Shown here piece by piece: positions 17,957 to 26,178 of a stretch of 64,000 nucleotides of DNA. Within the stretch, counting starts at the first letter, position 1. Each line of letters starts with the position of its first letter. The stretch is from Zunongwangia sp. HGR-M22 (GTDB taxonomy: Bacteria; Bacteroidota; Bacteroidia; Flavobacteriales; Flavobacteriaceae), in NCBI RefSeq assembly GCF_027594425.1, contig NZ_CP115159.1:2751001-2815000 (forward strand), written 5' to 3'. The position numbers were made by a program, and so were the translations under genes. Below the pieces are notes generated by a model. It was not told where the DNA came from and searched no databases. It saw nothing but the letters and a program-made list of their open reading frames with translations.

Positions 17957-20701
17957 TTAGTTAATCTTGATCGTATATTCGCCTGATAATAGTTCAAAAA
18001 TAACGTGTTCTTCGTGTGTCGAAACGTTTTCGGCCAAACTTTCAAGTTGCTTATTATTAAGCTTTACATTGGATATTTTTGAAGCAGGAACTTTAATTTT
18101 TGCGGAAGTATTCGGTGGAATGGTAATTTCCCAATTCAGTTTTTTTCCACTTTTTTTCCAGTGGCTTTTTATTTCACCGTAACTGGAATCGTAAGAGGCA
18201 TCAACATAATCCAAACCGGCATCAAAATGTGGTTCCATTAATATCTTTTTAAAACCTGCATTTTCGGGATCAGATTTTATTCCGGCCATATCTTCATAAT
18301 ACCAGATCATAAGGTCACCAAGCAACATTACGTGGTTCTGAGAATTCATTTCTGGATCGGCGGTATTACCATTCCATAGTTCCCAAATGGTTGTTGCACC
18401 ATTTTCAGCCATATACCCCCAACTTGGATAGGTGTTATTACTCGCTAATGTAAATGCCAGATCTGGTCTACCAAATTCGGTAAGCGTGCGCATTAAAAAC
18501 TGAGTTCCCACTACTCCTGTACTTATATGACTGTCTTTATTCACTTCGATTTCGTGAGTCATATTTTCGAAAACCTGCTGCTCATGCTCTTTTGGAACCA
18601 TCCCAAAAGCCAATGGAAGCACATTGGCGGTCACTGTATTATTAGCATAAACCAATTTTGATTTATCCAGGTATTTTTCATTAAATGCTTTTTTTACTCT
18701 TTCTGATAGATCCTGGTAGTAAGCAATATCTTGTTTATCAGCATCGATAAGTCCTGCAAATTTCTCCATCAAATTCAGCAGGTAAAAGTAAAAAGCACTA
18801 GAGAGCACATCGCCATCGGTTAGCAGTTCTGGATCTTTTGCGCGAATGATCTCCAGAGATTCTGGAGGAACACACCAATCACCATATTTATCTTTAGTCA
18901 TTAAGTCATCCTTAAGGTAATTAGCCTCCATATACTTTATCCATTTTTTTATATATGGATAATGCTTTTCGATTCCAGAAAGATCATCATACTGCCTATA
19001 TAGCATATCGGCCACGGTAATATACGTTCCCTGCCAGGTTACGCCATCACCGTAATATCTCCAAAATGCCGGAGCCACATCGGGAATACCACCATCTAAG
19101 GTTTGTGAATACTTAATATCGTCCAGCCATTTTGAATAAAGGGTCTGGTGGTCAAATAGAAAACTTTCACCGTAAGCTCCGGTAGTTCGATCACCCAACC
19201 AGGGCTGTCGCTCATTCCGCTGTGGGCAATCAATTGGCATACCTTTATAATTTCCGCGAATTCCCCAATAAGCATTTTTGTAAACTTGGTTCATTACTGG
19301 ATTAGAAGATTCAAATGCACCCACCGTTTTCATATCATCATATACAACCTTACCTATGAAATTTTCAATTTTGGGCTTGGACTTTAATCCGGTGATTTTT
19401 ACAAAACGAAAACCATGATAAACAAATTTTGGCTCCCAAGTTTCGGTTCTTTCCCCTTTTAAAATATAGCGATCGGTTACTTTTGCATCCCGAAGATTTG
19501 CCGTATACAAAGAGCCATCTTCTTTAAGAGATTCAGCAAACTTCATTTTTATGGTATCACCACGTTCACCATTCACTTTTATCTGTAACCAGCCTACCAT
19601 GTTTTGTCCCATATCGAGTATGTAGCTGTCATCTTTCTGTTTTACAGAAATCGGCATCACGGTGTCTTTTACTTTCATATTTGGAGTCATCTGGCCTTCG
19701 TAAAACCCACCTGGCTCCTGAACCCACATTAAATTCATCCAGTCTGAATCGTCAAACCCAACCGTATTCCAATCAGGAATTTCCATACGCGCGTCGTAGG
19801 TTTCTCCATCATATTCATTATTGGCGCGAATTGGACCGTTTGCGGTAAACTTCCAGCTTTCATCGGTTTTTATAGTTTCAGAAGTACCATCTTCATACTC
19901 CACGACTAGTTGTAATGCCATCTTCGGAAAACCGAAATTCTTTATTTTATATGGCTTATATTCCTGCCGCATCGCAAAGTATCGACCGTTCCCCAGGATA
20001 GTTCCTATGACATTTTGACCTTCGGAAAGTTCTTTAGTCACATCAAAGACATTGTATTTTACATTTTTGGTATAATCAGTAGGAACAGGAGCCAATACCT
20101 GGTCTCCAATTTGATTACCGTTGATGTATAGCTCATAAAGTCCCATTCCCATCAGGTATATTTTGGCCTCTTTTACCGGTTTTTCAAGTTCAATATTCTT
20201 CCTCACATATCTTGCGGATAGTCTGGAAAACTGGCCTACGCTATCTCCCGGAAAAAGCTGATTGTAACCAATCCAGCGTGTAGATTTCCATTCGGCATAA
20301 GTTAAGATACCCATGCTCCAATAATTCGTTTCACTCCAATCAGACTCACCTTTATTGGTCCATATCTTTACTTTCCAGAAAGCTTTGTCTTTACTGTCCA
20401 GCTCTTTGCCATTATATTTAACATTGATGGATTGATCGCTGTTCACCTTTCCCGAATTCCAAAGATCTGCTTCATCATTTTGCAATTTTTCTCTGCTGGA
20501 GGCCACCATGATGTGATAAGCTTCCTGCATTACCTGCGATTTTTCGGTTTCAATTTTCCAGCTAAGCCGTGGTTGGACTACATCAATTCCCAAAGGGTTT
20601 TCGAGCATTTCGCATTCCAGTTCCTGCAGATTTATTCCGCTTTGTGCGAAAACGAATCCTGAACTTAAAATAACTGTTATTAGTGTTAAAATCCTTTTCA
20701 T
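17957..20701 (-). CDS. GH78 alpha-L-rhamnosidase
   Basis: 914 residues, cleavable signal (SSGFVFAQ, about 1-19). Order: N-terminal Fn3-like module, two beta-sandwich rhamnosidase domains (about 140-460), (alpha/alpha)6 catalytic domain (about 460-810) and C-terminal sandwich. Diagnostic segments: DCPQRNERQPWLGDR, WRYYGDGVTWQGTY and GATTIWELWNG with the catalytic-region Glu. It releases terminal alpha-L-rhamnose, feeding the RhaIBD pathway. One of two GH78 proteins in the same operon; they are clearly divergent (the other lacks the QPWLGDR form), suggesting different linkages. Confidence 0.92.
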   Translation of the reverse strand: MKRILTLITVILSSGFVFAQSGINLQELECEMLENPLGIDVVQPRLSWKIETEKSQVMQEAYHIMVASSREKLQNDEADLWNSGKVNSDQSINVKYNGKELDSKDKAFWKVKIWTNKGESDWSETNYWSMGILTYAEWKSTRWIGYNQLFPGDSVGQFSRLSARYVRKNIELEKPVKEAKIYLMGMGLYELYINGNQIGDQVLAPVPTDYTKNVKYNVFDVTKELSEGQNVIGTILGNGRYFAMRQEYKPYKIKNFGFPKMALQLVVEYEDGTSETIKTDESWKFTANGPIRANNEYDGETYDARMEIPDWNTVGFDDSDWMNLMWVQEPGGFYEGQMTPNMKVKDTVMPISVKQKDDSYILDMGQNMVGWLQIKVNGERGDTIKMKFAESLKEDGSLYTANLRDAKVTDRYILKGERTETWEPKFVYHGFRFVKITGLKSKPKIENFIGKVVYDDMKTVGAFESSNPVMNQVYKNAYWGIRGNYKGMPIDCPQRNERQPWLGDRTTGAYGESFLFDHQTLYSKWLDDIKYSQTLDGGIPDVAPAFWRYYGDGVTWQGTYITVADMLYRQYDDLSGIEKHYPYIKKWIKYMEANYLKDDLMTKDKYGDWCVPPESLEIIRAKDPELLTDGDVLSSAFYFYLLNLMEKFAGLIDADKQDIAYYQDLSERVKKAFNEKYLDKSKLVYANNTVTANVLPLAFGMVPKEHEQQVFENMTHEIEVNKDSHISTGVVGTQFLMRTLTEFGRPDLAFTLASNNTYPSWGYMAENGATTIWELWNGNTADPEMNSQNHVMLLGDLMIWYYEDMAGIKSDPENAGFKKILMEPHFDAGLDYVDASYDSSYGEIKSHWKKSGKKLNWEITIPPNTSAKIKVPASKISNVKLNNKQLESLAENVSTHEEHVIFELLSGEYTIKIN

Positions 20702-20714
20702 GGTCTCTCTCCTT

Positions 20715-22289
20715 TTATTCTGAAACTATTCGTTCTAGACCGTCCGCGGAAGCTATCTCATTTCCGTTTCTGAAAATCTTAAAGCCTTTTCCTTTGTTGT
20801 ATCGCTCCCCGGTTTTATCCCACAAAATGGTAAGAATATCACCATGGTATAACACATTATCCAGGCAGAAATACTCCCACTGGTCTTCCGTAATTAGCGG
20901 ATTTACTTCAATTTTATCATCTGCACGGGGACGCAAACCAACTAACCCGGTAATGAGCAAGTCGTTGAACGTAGAATGATTATAATAACGGCTTCTTTCC
21001 CGATCGCCCATTAGCCAGTAACCGGTAGATTCATCAAGATATTCACCAATATAAGGCCGGCCACGATAATATTGAGATTCCACATATAAGTCCATTAACT
21101 GATAATAATCCTCTTTCTGAATAATGTCCTGATTGTAATTGTTCATGAAATTTGCCAGCGCAGTCATTGTTTGTGAAGTGGCGAAAGGCCAGACCGCTCC
21201 ATCCCATTCACAAGTCCCGGTACCGTGGGTTCTAAATCGCGGACTCCTTTGTTCTGCGGTGGTCAACCCGAAAGGCGCCAGAAATCCTTCTTCATTCTTT
21301 ACCTGTTTCCAGGCTTCGTTGTATTCTGCATTCTCATCAGGAAGATTGAAATACCATGGTATGTAACCTATTGCTTCACGCACGTTGGCACAGGTATCAC
21401 TTTCAGTAAATGTTTCAAAAAATTGATCTTTTGGATTCCACAATTTTTCCTCTACCAGCTTTTTCAACGTATCTGCTTTTTTATCGAAACGTTGTGCGAG
21501 TTCTTTATCACCATTCATACGAGCCATTTCCGAGAGTGCCTTTGCATTACCGTACATATAGCTATTGATGGTTGGACGAGCATTTTTAATATGCCGGCCA
21601 CCACTTAATGATTCTTCCATTCCGTCTTTAACGTCATATTGCCAGAAAAGCCCGTCTTCCCTTCTTCGATCTCCTTCCCAGGCTTCATATTCTTCTACCA
21701 GATCTGGAAACATATCCATCAAATAATCCTTATTCTGGTCTACCAGGTATTTATCGTAAAGACTTTCTGCCGTCCAACTGCTGAAGGATCGCAATTTTTC
21801 CATGTTTTCACCATCATTTCCACGAAACCATACATGCACATTCTCATCAATATAATCTCGATTATGTAACCATCTGAATTCATGAATGTGATGACTCAAC
21901 GCACAGCTTATTAAATTCCATTTATCCGAATAAGAGCGCTCCACAAGGAATTCGGTGATCGCGTAGCCTTCAGGGGTTTCTTTAATATGCTTCCTGGCCG
22001 TCCACCAACGATAATAGAACATTTCCTCGAAGCTCTTTTGTGAAGTTTCAAACAGCGGAATATTTTCCTGCATCCAATTCCACGAACTGTCGTTTGAAAT
22101 GGCCTGGACGATATTTTCACCCTCCATACTGTTGAATTTATCAGCATATTCCTTAAAATTCTCAGCTTTTAGAATAAATGCTTTTGAAGATTTTCCTTCT
22201 ACATCATCATTTCCATTTTGAGAATTGCAGGAAACTTGCATGGTAAAAATGGCAGTGAGTATATATATTTTTAGATAATTCAGATTCAT
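20715..22289 (-). CDS. (alpha/alpha)6-barrel glycosidase lipoprotein, GH142/trehalase-like candidate
   Basis: 524 residues, lipobox MQVSC (Cys21). Helix-rich, with MFYYRWWTARKHI, FLVERSYSDKWNLISCALSHHIHEFRW, GTGTCEWDGAVWPFATSQT and SRYYNHSTFNDLLITGLVGLRP, typical of a GH63/GH37/MGH1-like (alpha/alpha)6 barrel. It recalls the C-terminal GH142 part of the two-domain RG-II enzyme BT1020 (beta-L-arabinofuranosidase); this is from memory. If correct, the other BT1020 half would be the separate gene at 30869-31858. Activity on arabinose or another side-chain sugar is inferred from context. Confidence 0.6.
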   Translation of the reverse strand: MNLNYLKIYILTAIFTMQVSCNSQNGNDDVEGKSSKAFILKAENFKEYADKFNSMEGENIVQAISNDSSWNWMQENIPLFETSQKSFEEMFYYRWWTARKHIKETPEGYAITEFLVERSYSDKWNLISCALSHHIHEFRWLHNRDYIDENVHVWFRGNDGENMEKLRSFSSWTAESLYDKYLVDQNKDYLMDMFPDLVEEYEAWEGDRRREDGLFWQYDVKDGMEESLSGGRHIKNARPTINSYMYGNAKALSEMARMNGDKELAQRFDKKADTLKKLVEEKLWNPKDQFFETFTESDTCANVREAIGYIPWYFNLPDENAEYNEAWKQVKNEEGFLAPFGLTTAEQRSPRFRTHGTGTCEWDGAVWPFATSQTMTALANFMNNYNQDIIQKEDYYQLMDLYVESQYYRGRPYIGEYLDESTGYWLMGDRERSRYYNHSTFNDLLITGLVGLRPRADDKIEVNPLITEDQWEYFCLDNVLYHGDILTILWDKTGERYNKGKGFKIFRNGNEIASADGLERIVSE

Positions 22290-22295
22290 AAAATG

Positions 22296-24749
22296 TTATT
22301 TTGCTGAAAACGTATAGGTCTTACCTTTTTCAGTTTTTATATCGTATTCGTAATATTTTGGCAAATCAGGCCGCGTGGTTTTAGATTTATCTTTTATGAT
22401 TGGCTGCTGAATTGGATTAATTCTGAAAAACGGGTTGGGATTTTCACCTTTAGCTACCTTTAATTTTTTTAAATCCAGTTTTGTTTCCGTACGCAACCGA
22501 AGATTTCCGCCAAGATTTGATTTGATCTTTAGTTCTTTAATTTCATTATTTTCCCATTGCAGGTTTTCAATAGTAAATCCGCCTCGTGCGCGAATTCCCT
22601 GAATCGACCCCTGCTTCCATGCGTCTGGTAAAGCCGGTAACATATGGATTGCTCCTTCATGACTTTGCATTAGCATTTCAGCGATTCCGGCGGTTACGCC
22701 AAAATTTCCGTCAATTTGAAAAGGCGGGTGTGCATCCAGCATATTTGGATAACTACCACCACCATCGCTCCCCACCAGGCTCAGCTGGTCATTCAACAAT
22801 TTATACGCATGATTTCCATCGAGTAATCGCGCCCATAAATTTACCTTCCAGCCCATAGACCAACCGGTAGATTTGTCTCCGCGATGCTCCAGCACCACTT
22901 TGGTAGCTTCAAATAATTCGGGATTTCTGAACGGTGAAATCTGGTTGCTGGGAAATAAACCGTATAAATGTGAAATATGACGGTGGTCATCTTCAGGATC
23001 GTCCCAATCTTTTAACCATTCCTGTAATTGTCCGTAGCGGCCAATCTGCATTGGTGCTAGTTTCTCCTTTGCACCATTCAATTTCTGAACAAATTCTACA
23101 TCTTGATTTAGGATTTCAGCAGCTTCTGCAGTACGCGTAAAAAGATCGAACATTAATTGCTGATCCATTGTGGCTCCTGCAGTAATTGAAGCATTTCCTT
23201 CACCGCCTCCATGTGAATTTTCAGGAGAATTGGAAGGTACCACGACCAAATAACCAAATTCGGGATGTGGGATCATAAAATCCAAAAAGAATTCCGCAGC
23301 ACCTTTCATGATGGGATAGATCTCTCTCAGATATTCTTTATCACCGGAATAGTTGTAGCGTTCCCAAAGATCCTGCATTAACCAGGCGCCGCCGCTCGGC
23401 CACATCCCAGAATGCGCATTGTCGATTGGCCCGGTAATTCGCCAGATATCGGTATTATGATGCAACACCCAACCTTCAGCATCATACATGATCTTCGCGG
23501 TCTCTTTCCCAGTTTCGCTAACCTCTTTGGCCAGCTGGATAAATGGCTCGTGCATTTCCGGTAAATTGGTCAACTCTGCAGGCCAGTAATTCATTTCAGC
23601 ATTGATATTCATGGTATACTTGCTTTCCCATGGGGGGAAAAGCATATCATTCCAGATTCCCTGAAGATTTGCAGGCTGACCACCCGGCTGTGAACTGGAA
23701 ATGAGCAAATACCTTCCAAACTGGAAATACAGTGCTACCAATTGCGGATCATCCTGCTCTGAAAAATTTTTGATACGCAGATTTGTTGGCTCATCCATCG
23801 CTTCAGACTCACCCAAATCCAGGGAAACTCTATTAAAAAATTTCTGATAATAGTTAGTGTGATCTTTTTTGATCGTTTCAAAATCTTTTTTTCTAGCCGC
23901 ATCCAGCAAGCTTATAGTTTTGCTGCGTACATCTTCAGAAAGATCTTTATAATTCTTAAAATTGGTCGCGATTGAAATATAAATTGTTGCTTCGTCTGCT
24001 TCTTTAATGGAGATACTTCCGTTTTCAGAAACAGCAGAACCACCGTTAGTGGATACTGCTACCCGGCCTTCAAAATCCACCCCGCCGCGCGATCCTTCGT
24101 GGTCACTGGAAGTCCCGTCAAGCATTATTACGTCGTCCCTGCTAACCGGATCGGTTTTGTCAAAAGGGCTATTCATTAGAATATTGGCAGTAATCTTCCC
24201 GGGTTGATCTGCAGAAAGTTTTACAGTCACCACATCATCTTTAAAAGCGGAAAGGATTTCTCTTTTATAAGTTACGCCATCAACCTCGTAAGAAACCGAA
24301 GCTACGGCATTCTGAATATCCAGATCACGGTAATAGTTGGTGTAATTCTGGTGACCGGGAAATGAAATATAAACATTCCCAAAAGTTTGATAGGGCATCC
24401 CATTATTGGTTTGCGATCGAATATCGCTCGTTGCCAGGTCCTGAGCTTCTTTATATTTTCCTTCGAAAATCAGTTCTCGAACTTTTGGCAACGCTTTCAA
24501 GGCTTTATCATGAGCAATACTATTAGGTTGTCCTGCCCAGATGGTTTCTTCATTTAGCTGCAAACGCTCTACGGAAGGATTTCCAAAGATCATGGCTCCC
24601 AAGCGACCATTGCCAATTGGTAAGGCTTCGTTCCAGTTTTCGGCTGGTTTATTATACCATAACTTCAGATCATTTTCAGCCTGTCCCTTAACGGATATCG
24701 CTGAAAACAATAACATCAAAAAACTAATATGTTTTAAAACCTTATTCAT
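22296..24749 (-). CDS. GH95 alpha-L-fucosidase / alpha-L-galactosidase
   Basis: 817 residues from the ATG at 24749 (MNKVLKHISFLMLLFSAISVKGQ, a good signal peptide). The frame extends to an ATG at 24833, but that start buries the signal and overlaps the esterase gene by 92 bp. GH95 landmarks: LWYNKPAENWNEALPIGNGRLGAM, LQLNEETIWAG, GIWNDMLFPPWESKYTMNINAEMNYWPAELTNL, SPENS, and DAHPPFQIDGNFGVTAGIAEML. The family removes alpha-1,2-linked L-fucose or L-galactose. RG-II contains both, and the oxidative L-sugar module at the operon tail could handle either. Confidence 0.92.
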   Translation of the reverse strand: MNKVLKHISFLMLLFSAISVKGQAENDLKLWYNKPAENWNEALPIGNGRLGAMIFGNPSVERLQLNEETIWAGQPNSIAHDKALKALPKVRELIFEGKYKEAQDLATSDIRSQTNNGMPYQTFGNVYISFPGHQNYTNYYRDLDIQNAVASVSYEVDGVTYKREILSAFKDDVVTVKLSADQPGKITANILMNSPFDKTDPVSRDDVIMLDGTSSDHEGSRGGVDFEGRVAVSTNGGSAVSENGSISIKEADEATIYISIATNFKNYKDLSEDVRSKTISLLDAARKKDFETIKKDHTNYYQKFFNRVSLDLGESEAMDEPTNLRIKNFSEQDDPQLVALYFQFGRYLLISSSQPGGQPANLQGIWNDMLFPPWESKYTMNINAEMNYWPAELTNLPEMHEPFIQLAKEVSETGKETAKIMYDAEGWVLHHNTDIWRITGPIDNAHSGMWPSGGAWLMQDLWERYNYSGDKEYLREIYPIMKGAAEFFLDFMIPHPEFGYLVVVPSNSPENSHGGGEGNASITAGATMDQQLMFDLFTRTAEAAEILNQDVEFVQKLNGAKEKLAPMQIGRYGQLQEWLKDWDDPEDDHRHISHLYGLFPSNQISPFRNPELFEATKVVLEHRGDKSTGWSMGWKVNLWARLLDGNHAYKLLNDQLSLVGSDGGGSYPNMLDAHPPFQIDGNFGVTAGIAEMLMQSHEGAIHMLPALPDAWKQGSIQGIRARGGFTIENLQWENNEIKELKIKSNLGGNLRLRTETKLDLKKLKVAKGENPNPFFRINPIQQPIIKDKSKTTRPDLPKYYEYDIKTEKGKTYTFSAK

Positions 24750-26178
24750 GTGTGTCTTTTTCATATGTCTGCCCGAAAAGCGCGTATAGCTCTTCGATAT
24801 CTGAAATAGCATTTTTCGGGAAATTTTCTGCATTCAAACCGTAAGCCTTCATCTGATCTTCAGTTTCTAAAGTGATCTCTTCTGAAATTTTTCCATTCTT
24901 CATGATTTTTGAAAGATCCAGATCTAAATGTTCCGCCATAAATTGATACATCGCTTTTCGTTTGGATTCTTTGTAATCATGACCTTCTTCAGGAAAATGA
25001 ACATTCTTAACCTGTTCTTCAGCTTTATAAAACGAGTATATATTTTTAATGAAAGGAAATTCCAGTTCCGGTACATTCTGCGTCCAGTCCTGCCCGTCTG
25101 AAATAATAAGTTGTGGCCTGGGAGCGGCCATTGCTGCAATTTCGGCATTATTAGTTCCGTTGCCGCATAAGTGGATTGGCTGACCGCTTTCACATGGACA
25201 ACCTCCGGAAAAGTAGGAAGAAACCATCACTACCGGCGCTGAAACCTTAATGCGATCGTCAATAGCCGTTAGAAACAACGTATGTGAACCTCCACCGGAG
25301 CCACCGGTAATTCCAACGCGACTAGTATCAGTTTGCGGAAGCTTCAGAAGATAGTCCAGTAATTTTTTACCATTTAAAACCTGAATGGTTTGCGCCATAC
25401 TGGTCTTATGATATACTGAAGAAAACTGAAGCGCAGATTCTCCCCAACCAAAAAGATCATAACTTACCACAATTGCTCCCATTTTGGCCAGGTTTGCACA
25501 TCGTATTTGTTCACTTTCCCGATAGCGCCCATCGCCAAAATGCCCATTTGGTGTTAGAATTATCGCACTTTTTTTACCAGATCTTGTAGGCTTGTAAATA
25601 GAACCTGTGGTATAAACTCCGGGTACAATCTCCAGAGCAATATTTTCTACACTGTAGCCTTTATACTTTCTTTTCTTGGTAAGAATAACATTAGGATCGC
25701 CAATATTTGGTGCATCCTGCAATTTTAAAGCATCGAGTATACAGGATTTTAAACCAGCTTTTCTTTCTTCCCATTCGGCTTTATCTTCGTAAAGATTGCT
25801 CAAATAGTTCAACCGGTATTTTCCAACATCCGGTGTTCTTCTAGGGTAATCAAACTTTCGAATGCTATACACCGAATCTGATTCTTTCCAGTACATTAAA
25901 TCGAATGGCGCAAGGATCGCGGTAAGGGATACTTCCAAATTATTCTGTTCAATGCGCCAATCAGCATAATCTAGTGTTTTGTTATCTAAAAGATTTAGAT
26001 CATCGTTTATTTTAATATTATATATTTCTTCAATTACCTCAATCGTTTTCGAAATAGGCTTATTAAAGTTATTATCAGAATTCTGAGACCATGAATAAAA
26101 ACCACTAAAAAATACTGTTAAAAGAATAAAACTCTTCCAGCTATAAATATTTAGGATATGACTTTTTATGTAGTCCAT
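24742..26178 (-). CDS. Alpha/beta-hydrolase esterase, CE19-like pectin methylesterase, with STN-like N-terminus
   Basis: 478 residues, signal peptide about 1-31. Residues about 40-115 look like a secretin/TonB short N-terminal (STN-like) fold (LEVSLTAILAPFDLMYWKESDSVYSIRK). The rest is an acetyl-xylan-esterase/dienelactone-hydrolase fold with nucleophile Ser294 in TGGSGGGSH and a probable catalytic His in FPEEGHDY. It resembles BT1017, the founder of CE19, which removes methyl esters from the RG-II backbone; that family assignment is from memory and acetylesterase remains possible. It starts at TAATG overlapping the GH78 stop at 26178, indicating translational coupling. Confidence 0.72.
   Translation of the reverse strand: MDYIKSHILNIYSWKSFILLTVFFSGFYSWSQNSDNNFNKPISKTIEVIEEIYNIKINDDLNLLDNKTLDYADWRIEQNNLEVSLTAILAPFDLMYWKESDSVYSIRKFDYPRRTPDVGKYRLNYLSNLYEDKAEWEERKAGLKSCILDALKLQDAPNIGDPNVILTKKRKYKGYSVENIALEIVPGVYTTGSIYKPTRSGKKSAIILTPNGHFGDGRYRESEQIRCANLAKMGAIVVSYDLFGWGESALQFSSVYHKTSMAQTIQVLNGKKLLDYLLKLPQTDTSRVGITGGSGGGSHTLFLTAIDDRIKVSAPVVMVSSYFSGGCPCESGQPIHLCGNGTNNAEIAAMAAPRPQLIISDGQDWTQNVPELEFPFIKNIYSFYKAEEQVKNVHFPEEGHDYKESKRKAMYQFMAEHLDLDLSKIMKNGKISEEITLETEDQMKAYGLNAENFPKNAISDIEELYALFGQTYEKDTHE

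Noticed and set aside
25711-25724. TGCATCCTGCAA, operator-like core in the CE19-like gene
   Set aside because: The position 21 nt downstream reads ATGTTATT, not a -7 box, and the gene is mid-operon.
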